Assembly: GCF_001942255.1 (NCBI RefSeq)
Contig: NZ_MKKC01000092.1
Location: forward strand, 1 to 41,627
From: Nocardiopsis sp. CNR-923
GTDB taxonomy: Bacteria; Actinomycetota; Actinomycetes; Streptosporangiales; Streptosporangiaceae
DNA length: 41,627 nt
Reading direction: 5' to 3'
Shown: piece after piece, positions 19,462 through 28,580 of the stretch
Layout: each line of letters opens with the position of its first letter
Numbering within the stretch: position 1 is the stretch's first letter
Notes under the pieces: model-generated
The model's input: the letters and a program-made list of their open reading frames with translations, nothing else
Databases searched by the model: none
What the model was told of the DNA's origin: nothing
Made by a program: the position numbers and the translations under genes

Positions 19462-19630
19462 AAATCAGTACAATCGTAGCACGATACACACAACCGACAC
19501 CAGGCGCAAAAACGCTTTCCGGTCATAGCCGAAAACACAACCAAGAACCGCGGGTCGCCGCGCGTACTTGAAGAGTGAAAGGCAAGAAAAGGCGAGGGAT
19601 CTTCGTCATTCACGTGTACCGAGACGGCCA
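19462..19630 (-). promoter_or_regulatory. AT-richer leader upstream of the Clp-like gene, candidate promoter
   Basis: This gap is visibly richer in A/T than its surroundings. On the minus strand TTGTGT is followed 17 bases later by TACTGA, a plausible -35/-10 pair. An inverted repeat, atcgt-agc-acgat, lies between them at about 19473-19485. An internal promoter for the distal half of the operon is plausible but unproven. Confidence 0.35.
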
Positions 19631-20674
19631 TCAGCCGCCGGGCTGGTAGTCGTCCGCCTCGTCCTGCCATTCCCCGGGGGACCGCCGGTCGAAGCTCGTG
19701 CGGACCGGAGCGATACCGACCTCGGAGGTGTCCTCGGCCTCGTCCCAGTCGAGGAAGCCGGACCCGGCGGCCTGGTCCCGCGCGTGTTCGGTACCGCGCT
19801 CCGGGGCGTCGGCCGGTGCCGCCTCGGTCCGACTCGACAACGCCTGCCGCACCCCGGGGCCGATCCGCTCGCGCAGCGCCCCGGCGGGGCCGTCGGGGTC
19901 GTAGCCCGCGTCGGTCTCCAGGGTGCTCTCGGCGCCCCTGCGCTGGGCTTCCAGTTCGTTCACAAGGCGGTCAAACACGCTTTCGGGGGCCTGCCCGGCC
20001 TGGTTCACGGCCGCGTAGCGGTCGGCGGTCCCGGTCGGCCAGCGGTGTTCGGCGTCATCGAGGTACTCACCGGCGAACAGGTCCTGGATCGCCCCCGAGT
20101 GCGTGGGCACCGCGGGTTCGGGCCCGGCCGAAGCCCGCACCGGGCTTTCGGCGGAGTAGTCCGGGAAGTACTCGGCGAGGGTGTAGCCGCTGTTCTCCTC
20201 GGTGAGCACGGCGCTGTTCTGGTCGCGCACACCGGCGAAGACCAGCGGGGGCTGCTCGCCGTTCTCCGGTGCGACCACGCGGAAGTCCGCTTCGGCGGGC
20301 AGTTCCCACTCGATACCGGTCATCGACTCCGGCACCCGGAAGCGGGTGCCGAAGTAGCCCTTGCGGACCAGTTCGGTGAGCTGGGCGGGATCGAATTCGT
20401 AGTAGGCGTCGATACCGGGTTCGGCGCCCGCGCGGTACTGGATCTCGGTGATGCCGAAGGGCAGTTCGACGTCGGGCCGGATCTGGATGATCTGGCCCCG
20501 CAGGTGCAGGTAGGGCCGGTAGTTCTGGTCGATGCCGTGGTGCAGGATCGTCACCGCCTCCATGTGCACGGCTATGTCGCAGGGCACAGCGCTCAGGGTC
20601 CGCACGTCGGCCTTGCCGTCCCGCACCAGGCGGTGGAACCAGGGGTCGGTGATCCGTAGGGGTGCGATCCTCAT
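19631..20674 (-). CDS. T4SS-operon hypothetical protein, 347 aa
   Basis: The N-terminal half is a globular domain starting MRIAPLRITDPWFHRLVRDG, rich in beta-type segments (ILHHGIDQNYRPYLHLRGQI). The C-terminal half (about 190-347) is acidic, Pro/Gly-rich and probably disordered. There is no signal peptide or membrane helix, so it is presumably cytoplasmic. It lies upstream of the Clp-like ATPase gene and downstream of a two-helix membrane protein, so an adaptor role to either is possible. No family is recognised. The ribosome binding site before ATG 20674 is weak. Confidence 0.75.
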   Translation of the reverse strand: MRIAPLRITDPWFHRLVRDGKADVRTLSAVPCDIAVHMEAVTILHHGIDQNYRPYLHLRGQIIQIRPDVELPFGITEIQYRAGAEPGIDAYYEFDPAQLTELVRKGYFGTRFRVPESMTGIEWELPAEADFRVVAPENGEQPPLVFAGVRDQNSAVLTEENSGYTLAEYFPDYSAESPVRASAGPEPAVPTHSGAIQDLFAGEYLDDAEHRWPTGTADRYAAVNQAGQAPESVFDRLVNELEAQRRGAESTLETDAGYDPDGPAGALRERIGPGVRQALSSRTEAAPADAPERGTEHARDQAAGSGFLDWDEAEDTSEVGIAPVRTSFDRRSPGEWQDEADDYQPGG

Positions 20675-20713
20675 GGGGGCGGTCTCGCTTCCGTGTCGGG
20701 GTCGGCCGGCCGG

Positions 20714-21208
20714 TCAGCGACCGGCGCTGTCGGTGTCGGTGGCCTGGGCGGCGTCCGCCTGCTCGCCCAGCAGCGCCCGACGGGCCCGCTCAGCCAGACG
20801 GAGCTGGGCGCGCCACAGCGCGCGCATCACGACCAGAACCAGGACGAAGACGAGGCCGATGAGGAAGACCGACGGCGCCAGCCAGTGCGCCAACTGCATC
20901 TCCAACGACGAGGTGGGGCCGACACCGGTCCCCGCCGCCACCATGACGAACAGGTTGGGCACCACGGTCACCGCCGCGAACATCGCCAGGACGTAGCAGA
21001 CCAGACCCGAACCGAGCACCAAGCCCACGCGCACGAGCGCCAGCACCGAGCGCGTTCCCGACTCCCCCAGACGCGCGCGCAGGCGAACGCCCAGCGGCGT
21101 CGCGGCCCTGTCCGCGTCGGCCTGCTTGGCCTCGGCGGCCCGCTGCGCGGCGCTCTTCTTCGCGCGTGGCTTGCGCTTGTTCTCGGACCCGGTGGCGGCG
21201 GGGCTCAT
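20714..21208 (-). CDS. Small integral membrane protein, 164 aa
   Basis: A basic cytoplasmic N-terminus (KRKPRAKKSAAQRAAEAK) precedes two clear membrane helices at about 55-95 (ALVRVGLVLGSGLVCYVLAM) and 110-135 (APSVFLIGLVFVLVLVVMRA). The C-terminus is polar. AGGAG lies upstream of ATG 21208. It is placed directly after the four anchored VirB8-like candidates and is probably part of the membrane complex. No specific T4SS family is recognised. Confidence 0.75.
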   Translation of the reverse strand: MSPAATGSENKRKPRAKKSAAQRAAEAKQADADRAATPLGVRLRARLGESGTRSVLALVRVGLVLGSGLVCYVLAMFAAVTVVPNLFVMVAAGTGVGPTSSLEMQLAHWLAPSVFLIGLVFVLVLVVMRALWRAQLRLAERARRALLGEQADAAQATDTDSAGR

Positions 21209-21247
21209 CGGTCGCTCCTGTTGTGGACTGACATGCGGACGTGCGTG

Positions 21248-21900
21248 CTAGGAACGTTCGGGGGCGTCTTCGGTCCAGTCGGCGTCGATCTCGGTGATCG
21301 CGCCCTCGGCATCGGTGGACCACTCCACCGACAGCGCCGCGATCGTGCCCTCCTCCCCGTCGACGGCGTCATGGATCTCAACGAAGGCGAAGTAGGTGTA
21401 GTCCAGGCCTTCGATGCCGGTCAGCACCGGCGCGAACGGCCCCAGTCGCGCCTGCGCGCCAGCGTCCAGACCGGGGACACCGTCGCGACTCAGCTCCCCG
21501 AACACGGCCGGTGGTTCCTCGTCACCGGCCCCGACCAGTTCCACCGACACGTCCTCTCCCTCCTCCACGGCCTCGCTCAGTAGGACGCGCATCGTCGCGC
21601 CATCGTTCTCCAGACGTTCGACACGGACCGCCGACGAGCCCGCCAGTACGTCGGACCAGGCGGCGTGGAACTCGTCCTCGGCTTCCTGGGCCTCGGTCCG
21701 GCGTTCCTCCACCAGGGCCGCGACCTCGGCGCGGTCGGCGTCGTGGCCGGAGGAAGCCGACCACAGGGACAGCCCGCCCACGGCCAGCATCAGGCGGCCG
21801 CCCCCAGCGGGGCCCAGAACAGGACGCGCCGGATCGTCTGGCTGCGGCGCTCGCGCTCGCGCTCGTAGGCTTCGATCTCGGCCAGGCTCACGTCACTCAC
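21248..21900 (-). CDS. Single-pass membrane protein, VirB8-like candidate (reconstructed over one frameshift)
   Basis: About 217 residues after restoring one base at about 21793. A charged N-terminus (LAEIEAYERERERRSQTIRR) is followed by one membrane helix (LFWAPLGAAALMLAVGGLSL). Then come an acidic coiled coil and a beta-rich outer domain ending with SVEWSTDAEGAITEIDADW. The GTG start at 21900 overlaps the stop of the preceding gene, showing translational coupling. Fold order (helix, coiled coil, small alpha/beta domain) matches VirB8/TcpC-type proteins. Sequence similarity is too low to be sure. It is one of four similarly built neighbours. Confidence 0.7.
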
Positions 21901-22864
21901 CGTCCTCGGGCTCGCCAGCAGAGGTGTCGTTGGCGTCGGAGTCCTCGTCGGTGTCCTCCTCGCCGTCGGCGGCGACGGTGCCGAGCACCATGTCGTCGAA
22001 CTTGTTGAACAACGGGTCGAACCGACCGCTGAGCCAGGCCACGGTCCGCCCCGTCTCGTCCTCGGTCAGGACCCAGACCATGCGGATCGCCAGGTCCCGT
22101 TCGAAGGCCTGCGCCTCATGGGCGGTCCAGGTGTAACCGGACAGCGGGGCGTCGCCGTCGAGGGTGGGTACCGCCGAGTGCCACTGGCTCACGGCGTTGA
22201 AGCCGTCGGAGTCGCGGGCGTTCACGGCGAAGTGCGGCGTCAGCGCCCGTTCCAGACCGCCGACGGCGCTCTGGCGCAGCCCTTCGGCGCAGGTGGTGAG
22301 CTCCTCCTCGGTGTAGTCGCGCGTGGTGGCCGGCGGGTCGTCGAGGTAGGGGTGGCATTCGTCGCGCCCGCCCAGTCCCGGTGTCTGTTCGGGCAGGTCG
22401 TCGGTGGTGATCGGCCCGGTAAGGTCCAGGTAGGTGTTCTGAGCTTCGGCGAGGTCCTCGCCCACAGTCGTGGCCCGGGCCAGCCAGCGCCGGGCCTCGG
22501 TCTGGCTGGGCAGATCCGCGAGGCCCTGTTGGGCGGCGGTGATGCGCTCCTGCGCGTCGAAGCCGTCCTGGGCCTGTTCCTCCAACCCGGCCTGGTGGTG
22601 GGCGCTGATCGAGCCCGCCATGGCGAAGAGCACCAGCGCACCCAGCATGACCAGGACGGTCACCGACCCGTACCCGATGCGGACCAGGAGTACTCGGCCG
22701 CGCCCAGCGGTCGAACGCGGCGGCGCTGGGTCCTGCCTCCGCTGCTCCTGTTGCTCTTCCAACTGCTGCACGGAAGAGACCAGGCCCAGGCGCTGGGCCA
22801 GTCGGCCGCCCTGGCCTGGGTCCGGGGCCGGGGGCCCGCCGGGACTGTCCGATGCATCGGCCAC
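21893..22864 (-). CDS. Single-pass membrane protein, VirB8-like candidate, 323 aa
   Basis: A Gln/Pro-rich cytoplasmic N-terminus (SVQQLEEQQEQRRQ) precedes a membrane helix at about 67-88 (VTVLVMLGALVLFAMAG). An outer helical region and a beta-rich domain follow with FERDLAIRMVWVLTEDETGR. Cys residues in DECHPYLDD and EELTTCAEG may form an outer disulphide. It starts at GTG 22864 with GGGAGGAGA upstream. Its layout matches its neighbours at 21248, 22995 and 23645, and its C-terminal pattern is closest to 23645. A VirB8-like scaffold role is inferred from topology. Confidence 0.7.
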   Translation of the reverse strand: MADASDSPGGPPAPDPGQGGRLAQRLGLVSSVQQLEEQQEQRRQDPAPPRSTAGRGRVLLVRIGYGSVTVLVMLGALVLFAMAGSISAHHQAGLEEQAQDGFDAQERITAAQQGLADLPSQTEARRWLARATTVGEDLAEAQNTYLDLTGPITTDDLPEQTPGLGGRDECHPYLDDPPATTRDYTEEELTTCAEGLRQSAVGGLERALTPHFAVNARDSDGFNAVSQWHSAVPTLDGDAPLSGYTWTAHEAQAFERDLAIRMVWVLTEDETGRTVAWLSGRFDPLFNKFDDMVLGTVAADGEEDTDEDSDANDTSAGEPEDGE

Positions 22865-22899
22865 GTCGGTCTCCTCCCATCCGTGACAGAAGCTGTTTT

Positions 22900-22915
22900 T
22901 CCTCGTATATCAACA
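22900..22915. promoter_or_regulatory. Motif shared with the VirB4 upstream region
   Basis: The sequence tcctcgtatatcaaca matches tcctcgtatgtcagca at 34208-34223 at 14 of 16 positions. Both lie a short distance upstream of T4SS genes (22864 and 34190). It could be a promoter element or regulator site; chance is not excluded. Confidence 0.3.
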
Positions 22916-22994
22916 CAATTCTAGCACTGGAAGGTGACGGCCAGTTCGGGCCGAACCACCGGCCGGACCGCTGTGCCACCAGGTCAGCACCGCA

Positions 22995-23645
22995 TCAGTA
23001 GGGGCCTGAGGTACGCACCCGGGACGTGGAGGCGTAACCCTCGACACCCGAGACACCGCCGTCGCCATCGGTGGTCAGCAGCACCGTCGCCGTACTGTAG
23101 GCGCTGGCCTGCCCGTCGTCGGAGGTGGTCAGCAATTCGACCAGGACCAGGTAGGAGTACTCGGTGCCCTGGACCGACAACACCTCGCTGCGGAAGTCGT
23201 TCACCCGGGAGTCGAGTCCGAGCAGGTCGATGAGCGCGTACTCGTTGCCCTCCCGGTCGACGTTCATGGGCGCCTCGGGCAGGAACGCGGTCATGAACGC
23301 CGAGTCCTCGTCGAGTCCGTAGACGGTCATCATGGCGCTGCGCGCGTCCTCGTACTCGGCGTGGGTCTCCCACGCCAACGCGGTGTCCAGCACGTCGCCG
23401 ATGAGCTCCTCGTCGGTGTCCAGCCGTGCGGTGTTCGTGCCCTGAACCAGGCCGGCGACCTCGTTCTCCCTCTCGTCCTGTGCTTCCTCGATCTCGGCTG
23501 TGCGCTCCTGAAGCTCCGCGATCTGTTGCTCCTGGTCGGTGAGGGCCGCCTCCTGCGCACTGCGTGTGACGGCGAAGGAGCCTCCCGACACCAGCAGCAA
23601 AGCCGCCGCGGACAGCGGGAAGGCATTACGGCTGACGAACCCCAT
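22995..23645 (-). CDS. Single-pass membrane protein, VirB8-like candidate, 216 aa
   Basis: The N-terminus has one helix (NAFPLSAAALLLVSGGSFAV), which could be an anchor or an uncleaved signal. A strong coiled coil follows (QEQQIAELQERTAEIEEAQD). The outer alpha/beta domain includes YSYLVLVELLTTSDDGQAS, where the neighbour at 21248 has YTYFAFVEIHDAVDGEEG. That makes these two likely paralogues. The start overlaps the stop of the preceding gene (TGATG), so translation is coupled. A VirB8-like structural role is inferred. Confidence 0.75.
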   Translation of the reverse strand: MGFVSRNAFPLSAAALLLVSGGSFAVTRSAQEAALTDQEQQIAELQERTAEIEEAQDERENEVAGLVQGTNTARLDTDEELIGDVLDTALAWETHAEYEDARSAMMTVYGLDEDSAFMTAFLPEAPMNVDREGNEYALIDLLGLDSRVNDFRSEVLSVQGTEYSYLVLVELLTTSDDGQASAYSTATVLLTTDGDGGVSGVEGYASTSRVRTSGPY

Positions 23646-24655
23646 CAGTCCCGGTCCTCCTCGTCCGGGCGCGCCTCGCCCACGAACCGGTCACCGATCG
23701 TCGTCTGGCCGAAGTACAGACTGTGGAACGCCTCCATGTCGGCGTCGTAGGTGCCCCGTGCCCAGGCCAGCAGGTCGCCGCTGGACTCGTCTCTGTTGAG
23801 CCAAGCCACGCTGACGGTCGCCGGGGACTCGACTCGGGGCGTGGCGGAGACCAGCTCCCAGGAGTTCAGCGACGCCTGGGCGTACTCACTGCGGTTCTCG
23901 TCGGTATAGCGGATGTACCAGGGGGCGAGCACGTCGATCTCACCCGCGCCGAAGGGCACGTCAGCGCCGGGAACGTAGGCGTCCTCGTCCTCGATGATCC
24001 GGGCCGACTCGTCGAAGTAGTCGACGAGTTCCGCACGGTGCTCGGCCACGGGCGCGAACGCCTCACCCCCGTCACCGTCCCCTGACAGCTCCGCGTCGTT
24101 GAGGTCGGCCAGAATCTCCTGGTGGGTGTTCTGGAGTTCGGCGACCTCCTCGCCCTTCTCCCTGGCCTGGTCCACGGCCTCGTCCAGCTGCTCTTCGAGC
24201 GCGGCGGCGTCCTCTTCGTCCCACGAGGCGGCCTCCAACTCCCGGATCCCGCCTTCGAGCGAAGCGATCTCCAGCTCATTGGCCCGGCTCTGGACCTGCG
24301 TGGTGTCGGTGCTGGTGGCGGCGAGGGCCCCGGTGCCGATCGCGCCGACCATCAGGGCCCCGCCCAGGCTCATCCGCACGACCTGGCCCGCGTTACGCCG
24401 CGGCGTCCCACTGCCGCGCCGTTCCCGCCGCTCACGCCTGCGCTGCCGCCGGTCGGCGCGGCGCTCGCGCAGCATCTCTCGCACGTCGTCGCCGGTCATC
24501 CGCCTTCGGTTGGCGCGCTGCTTGGCGTGGTAGGCGTCGAAGCGCGCCATCACCTCCTCGCGGCCCATCTCGCGCCAGGACCGCTTCGGAACCGTCTCCC
24601 GCGCGACGCCGCCGTCACCGTCGTCGCCGCTGTCCGGCGTGCCCTCGTCGACCAT
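23645..24655 (-). CDS. Single-pass membrane protein, VirB8-like candidate, 336 aa
   Basis: A long, very basic cytoplasmic region (MLRERRADRRQRRRERRERR) precedes one membrane helix at about 97-115 (LGGALMVGAIGTGALAA). An acidic coiled coil and a beta-rich outer domain follow, with VSVAWLNRDESSGDLLAWAR. GGAAAGGAG lies before ATG 24655. It is the first of four consecutive anchored proteins of like design. The family is not certain; the topology and position after the wall hydrolase gene fit a VirB8/TcpC-type subunit. Confidence 0.75.
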   Translation of the reverse strand: MVDEGTPDSGDDGDGGVARETVPKRSWREMGREEVMARFDAYHAKQRANRRRMTGDDVREMLRERRADRRQRRRERRERRGSGTPRRNAGQVVRMSLGGALMVGAIGTGALAATSTDTTQVQSRANELEIASLEGGIRELEAASWDEEDAAALEEQLDEAVDQAREKGEEVAELQNTHQEILADLNDAELSGDGDGGEAFAPVAEHRAELVDYFDESARIIEDEDAYVPGADVPFGAGEIDVLAPWYIRYTDENRSEYAQASLNSWELVSATPRVESPATVSVAWLNRDESSGDLLAWARGTYDADMEAFHSLYFGQTTIGDRFVGEARPDEEDRD

Positions 24656-24757
24656 CGCCGCGCTCCTTTCCTGCTGGTCTCCGGATTCCCCGGCGTGGGG
24701 ACGGCCCCCGGCCCGGTGACACTGGCGTTCTCCATTGAGCGGTGCACCCGGGCCCGG

Positions 24758-26629
24758 CTACATGAACGGGTCGGGTCCCACACTGACGTGGACGTGGTCG
24801 ATGTGGTTCTGCGTGTCGTCCCCGCGCCCACTGGCGTCCCGAGTGACCCCCTCTTCGTGCCACTCCCCGACCGGATCATTACCGGCCGCCCACTTGCGGC
24901 CGTCCCACAGGATGCCGCTCACGTTGAACTCCTCGGCCCGCGGGATGAGGTAGTTGACGAGCGCCGTCCCGTTGTCGTACATCTCGTCGCTGGGGACCTC
25001 GCCGAGTTCCGCCATCATGTAGTCGATGGCCTGGCCGTTGTTGTGGTTGCTGCCCGACTCGTTGCGTTGACCACCGGCAGACAGGAAGAAGCCGCCGAAC
25101 TCCTCCTGGAGGTGTTCGTGCATGGCGCAGGCGTCCGGGTGCATCGCCCCCAGAGAATCGCAGGGGATCTGTTCTCCGGCCTGGGTCACCGTGCCGCTGC
25201 CTCCGTTGACGTCGGCGGTCCGGCACTCCTGCACCGCCGCGGTGCGACGGTTCTGGTTGGCGACGTCGACCGTGGCCTCGGCCTGCTCCAGGATGGAGTC
25301 GGCCCGGTCCTCGTCGGCTTCCCAACCGTCCATCTTCGCGAACCACACGTCGGCGTCCTCCAGACGCTCGGTCAGCCGCGGCGCGTTCATGTCGGAGTCC
25401 AGTGTCAGGCCTTCCCACTCGACCATCCAGGCCTCGGTCGACTCCTCGACCGAGCCAGAGGGGTTCTCGATGAGGTCCTGGACGAACCTCACGCGAACGG
25501 GGTCGTCCTCGGAGAGCATGAAACTCAACTGGGTCTCCAGCTCCCACCACTCCCCACCGGTGCTCTCGGCGTAGTCGGTGAGCAACGTGTTGCGGCCGTT
25601 GGTCCACTGCCCCAGACCGATGCCCACCAGGTCGATGGCGGGCCACTGCGCGGCGTAGTCGGCGTCGATCAACTCGACCTGGAAACCGTTCTCCTCCGCC
25701 TCCCGCGTGCGCGGCCCGATCTCGTAGGGCTCGTTGTAGATCGTCTCGACGGTCGTCGGGTCGATCCGCGACTCGTGCTGGAAGTTGCCCAACACGCCCG
25801 CGATGTTCTCGTCCTGCATGCCCATGCCCGCCAGGATCGAGTACACGTCCTCGGCCATCGCCTCCATGTCCGCGGAGGTGGCCCCCGACTCGGTGTTGTC
25901 GTCGATCTCGCGCACGGTCCTCTCGGTCGCGGCACGACAGTCGATCGGTACACCGTCGTGCTGGGCGATGGAGTTGCCCTGCTGGAGGACCGCCGTACCT
26001 GCGACCACGGCGACCACGCCCAGGAAGGCCGCGCCGAAGGAGACGACAGCACCGGCGAACGCGCTGATGGCACCGCCCACGGCCCCGGCGATCGCTCCGC
26101 CGATGGAGAGGAAGAAGCCCACGACGGTCTTGACGACCTGGAGCACCAGCATCCAGATCAGGCTCCACAGGTTCATGAGCAGGGCCAGCAGCGCGGCCAG
26201 CATGCCCTTGAGCCAGTTGAGGAACATCAGGAGGACCATGAGCTGGGCACCGACACCGATGGCCGGGACGGCGGCGACCGCTCCGGCACCCTTGGCGACG
26301 CCCTGCCTGTCGGACTCGGATCCGCCCTTGGCCGCCTCCGAGGTACCGCCCGCGCCGAGCTTCGGGCCGATCCTCTCGTCGGAGTCCTCCCCCGGGTCGG
26401 AGTCTCCGGCAGAGTCCACCAACGGGTCGGCGCCTCCCGCGGGGGCCTTCTCCGGGGCGGCCGCCTGATCCGGACCCGTCGCACCGTCGCCCTTGGCCCC
26501 GGTGGCACCGGCCGTGTCACCCGGGTCGGGTAGCCCCTTCCCTGCTGCCTGACCGACCTGGTCCGACGCGCCCGATCCGGGCCCCGGGGGCTGCATGCCC
26601 CCCGCCCCGCCACCAGCGACTCCCGCCAT
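24758..26629 (-). CDS. VirB1-like membrane-anchored cell-wall hydrolase, 623 aa
   Basis: Opens the peptidoglycan layer for the T4SS channel. Order: a Gly/Pro/Ala-rich N-terminus (1-115); several hydrophobic helices (about 120-215, including LMVLLMFLNWLKGMLAAL and GAAFLGVVAVVAGTAVL); a lysozyme-like domain from about 250 (IAGVLGNFQHESRIDP, then GIGLGQWTNGRN), of the phage-tail-lysozyme type; and a C-terminal domain from about 500 with NHNNGQAIDYMM, ILWDGRKW and HIDHVHVSVG. His-containing C-terminal domains of this kind occur on actinobacterial wall proteins. The Glu in QHES is the likely catalytic acid. GGAGG precedes ATG 26629. It is equivalent to PrgK/VirB1 of Gram-positive systems. Confidence 0.85.
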   Translation of the reverse strand: MAGVAGGGAGGMQPPGPGSGASDQVGQAAGKGLPDPGDTAGATGAKGDGATGPDQAAAPEKAPAGGADPLVDSAGDSDPGEDSDERIGPKLGAGGTSEAAKGGSESDRQGVAKGAGAVAAVPAIGVGAQLMVLLMFLNWLKGMLAALLALLMNLWSLIWMLVLQVVKTVVGFFLSIGGAIAGAVGGAISAFAGAVVSFGAAFLGVVAVVAGTAVLQQGNSIAQHDGVPIDCRAATERTVREIDDNTESGATSADMEAMAEDVYSILAGMGMQDENIAGVLGNFQHESRIDPTTVETIYNEPYEIGPRTREAEENGFQVELIDADYAAQWPAIDLVGIGLGQWTNGRNTLLTDYAESTGGEWWELETQLSFMLSEDDPVRVRFVQDLIENPSGSVEESTEAWMVEWEGLTLDSDMNAPRLTERLEDADVWFAKMDGWEADEDRADSILEQAEATVDVANQNRRTAAVQECRTADVNGGSGTVTQAGEQIPCDSLGAMHPDACAMHEHLQEEFGGFFLSAGGQRNESGSNHNNGQAIDYMMAELGEVPSDEMYDNGTALVNYLIPRAEEFNVSGILWDGRKWAAGNDPVGEWHEEGVTRDASGRGDDTQNHIDHVHVSVGPDPFM

Positions 26630-26699
26630 CGTGTCCTTACCTCCCGCCTCTCGACGTCCTCGTCCGTGAGATCGACCCCGCGCCGTGTACCGCTCCGCG

Positions 26700-27998
26700 T
26701 CAGTACGTGAGCAGGGCCTCCTCGCCCGCGTTGACCGATCCGGCGGATTCGACGCTGCGCAGCGTCACCTCCAGCTCCAGCAGGTCGCTCAGGGAGTCGA
26801 CCTGGTAGTCGGTCTTGAGGCGGTAGTAGTCCTGGTAGGCCTGTGTGGAGTTGTTCATGATGTCGCGCAGCGGATCCATCGCCTGGCCCGATTCCCGGTA
26901 CTCCCTCAGGTCGTTGCCGTCGGTCAGCCGCCACTCCATGTCGTTGGCCGCGAACCGGGAGTTCTCCTCCTCCGCGCGAGCCTTCTCGCCCAGGAACGTG
27001 ACGTAGGAGGTCTCGTCCTCGGGCATGATCGCGTCCAGGTAGCCCTCCTCGACCGAGCCCGAGCGCCAGTCGAAGTCGTAGCCGCGCGGGTGCACCCAGT
27101 CGGTCTCCAGCGCCAGCGTGGACTCGGTGTCGGCGTCGGGCTCCTCGCCGGTGACGGCGTCACCGGCGACCTGTACCGGCACCTCGGGAGGTTCGATGAA
27201 CACCCCGTCGACGTTGACCCGGTTCATCTCGCCGTCGTACTCGTCGATCCGGTTGAGGACGGCGCCCATCTCCATGAGCTGCTCGTCCATCGCCGCGCGG
27301 AGCTCTTCCTCCTGTTCGGCGACGACCAGCTCGTAGTACAGGGCGGAAGGGTCGATGCGCGCGCCCGCCAGCGAGGTCGCCACCTCGGTGCCGGAGGCTC
27401 CGGGGTTGAGGAACAGCCGCCACTGGTCGAACTCGGCGAAGGAGCCGTCGTCCTGCAGGTCCTCGCGGAGCGCGCGTCCCGCGTCCTCCTGGTAGACCAG
27501 TTCGCTGTTGGCCCGCAGGGTCAGGCTGATGATCTGCTGCTCGAACGGCGCGTCGGAGTCCAGGACCACCCCGAGGTAGCCCGTGGAGCCGAACACGACG
27601 ATCGAGCCGGTGATGGTGGTCCGCAGCGGCTGGGTGTCGAGCTGTTCGTTGGAGCCGGTGAGGTAGGCCTGGTAGTTGATGGCGTCGGTGGAGAACGACC
27701 CCATGTCGGAGTCGCGGAACCGCATGAGGACCAGGGCACGGGTGCCCTCCTCGTTGGTGTAGACCCCGTCGACGCTGCCGGACAGTTCGGTCCTGGAGGT
27801 GGTGAACGACGCGGTGTACAGCGCGGTCTCGTCCAGGCGGGCCCTGTTGTTGCCGACGGCCGAGATGATGGTGCTCACCAGGAGGAGCACGAAGGTCGCG
27901 GCGATGATGCTGGTGATGACCCCGAACCGCTCGATGGCGTGGTGGGGCCCCAGCTTCATCCTCGCCGCGAAGGCCTTCGTGGTCTCTTTCATCCCCAT
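26700..27998 (-). CDS. Membrane-anchored extracellular protein, about 432 aa
   Basis: A short cytoplasmic N-terminus (KETTKAFAARMKLGPHHAIE) precedes one strong helix (IIAATFVLLLVSTIISAVG, about 25-48). About 380 residues of outer domain follow, mixed alpha/beta and acidic (SELSGSVDGVYTNEEGTRAL-type strands, PRGYDFDWRSGSV). A start at ATG 27998 was preferred to TTG 28007 because AAGGG is then well spaced. It lies between the pilin-like gene and the wall hydrolase gene, where Gram-positive T4SS operons often carry channel or surface proteins. No family is recognised. Confidence 0.75.
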   Translation of the reverse strand: MGMKETTKAFAARMKLGPHHAIERFGVITSIIAATFVLLLVSTIISAVGNNRARLDETALYTASFTTSRTELSGSVDGVYTNEEGTRALVLMRFRDSDMGSFSTDAINYQAYLTGSNEQLDTQPLRTTITGSIVVFGSTGYLGVVLDSDAPFEQQIISLTLRANSELVYQEDAGRALREDLQDDGSFAEFDQWRLFLNPGASGTEVATSLAGARIDPSALYYELVVAEQEEELRAAMDEQLMEMGAVLNRIDEYDGEMNRVNVDGVFIEPPEVPVQVAGDAVTGEEPDADTESTLALETDWVHPRGYDFDWRSGSVEEGYLDAIMPEDETSYVTFLGEKARAEEENSRFAANDMEWRLTDGNDLREYRESGQAMDPLRDIMNNSTQAYQDYYRLKTDYQVDSLSDLLELEVTLRSVESAGSVNAGEEALLTY

Positions 27999-28156
27999 GT
28001 GCTGCAAGCCCTTTTCTGCTGCTCTGCCTTCGGGTACGCGAGGCCTACCGCGACCGCGGCGGCGCTGTCTCAGCGGTGGAGGGCGTCCTCCGGACGTACG
28101 AAAGGGTCGGCGGCCGGGTGGCCGCGACCCTCCCGCGTTCCCTGGTCGAGAGTCGG

Positions 28157-28492
28157 CTAGGCCGTGGACCCGAGGAACCCCTGGAGGAGGATCAGGCCGC
28201 CGCCCAGGTCCTCAATGGTGGTCTGGCCGCCCTCGGCGATGTTGGAGATGAGACTGAACCCGCCGGCCATGAGCGCACCGCCGACGAAGATCAGGCCGAG
28301 GATCTTGATCCAGCTCGTCTGGTCCTGTTGCGACGCCATCAGCTTCTTGATGAGCAGGACGCCGCCCCAGATGACTCCGACGGTGCCCATGAGCGCGAGG
28401 AGACCACCGCCCGCCGTACCTGCGTATTCGCGGGCATTATCGAAGAAGGAGATGAGGTCCCACTCCGCAGCGGGGAGATTGGTGATGTTCAT
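28157..28492 (-). CDS. VirB2-like small two-helix membrane protein (pilin candidate), 111 aa
   Basis: It starts MNITNLPAAEWDLISFFDNA. Two hydrophobic helices follow, about 30-55 (GGGLLALMGTVGVIWGGVLL) and 72-95 (ILGLIFVGGALMAGGFSLIS), separated by a short polar loop with KK and QQDQ. Size, two-helix layout and Gly content fit VirB2/TrbC-like proteins of Gram-positive T4SS. No signal peptide is present. ATG 28492 has AAGGA upstream; the frame to 28657 would add non-coding-like residues. It has its own candidate promoter (28581-28610), which would suit a subunit needed in many copies. Confidence 0.75.
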   Translation of the reverse strand: MNITNLPAAEWDLISFFDNAREYAGTAGGGLLALMGTVGVIWGGVLLIKKLMASQQDQTSWIKILGLIFVGGALMAGGFSLISNIAEGGQTTIEDLGGGLILLQGFLGSTA

Positions 28493-28580
28493 GCTTTTCC
28501 TTGTCCTGTTCGGATCCAGCGCATTGCGCGCGGCAATGGAGGGTTCGGCGGGTCCGCTGAGGGATATTGGGGCCGAGTAG

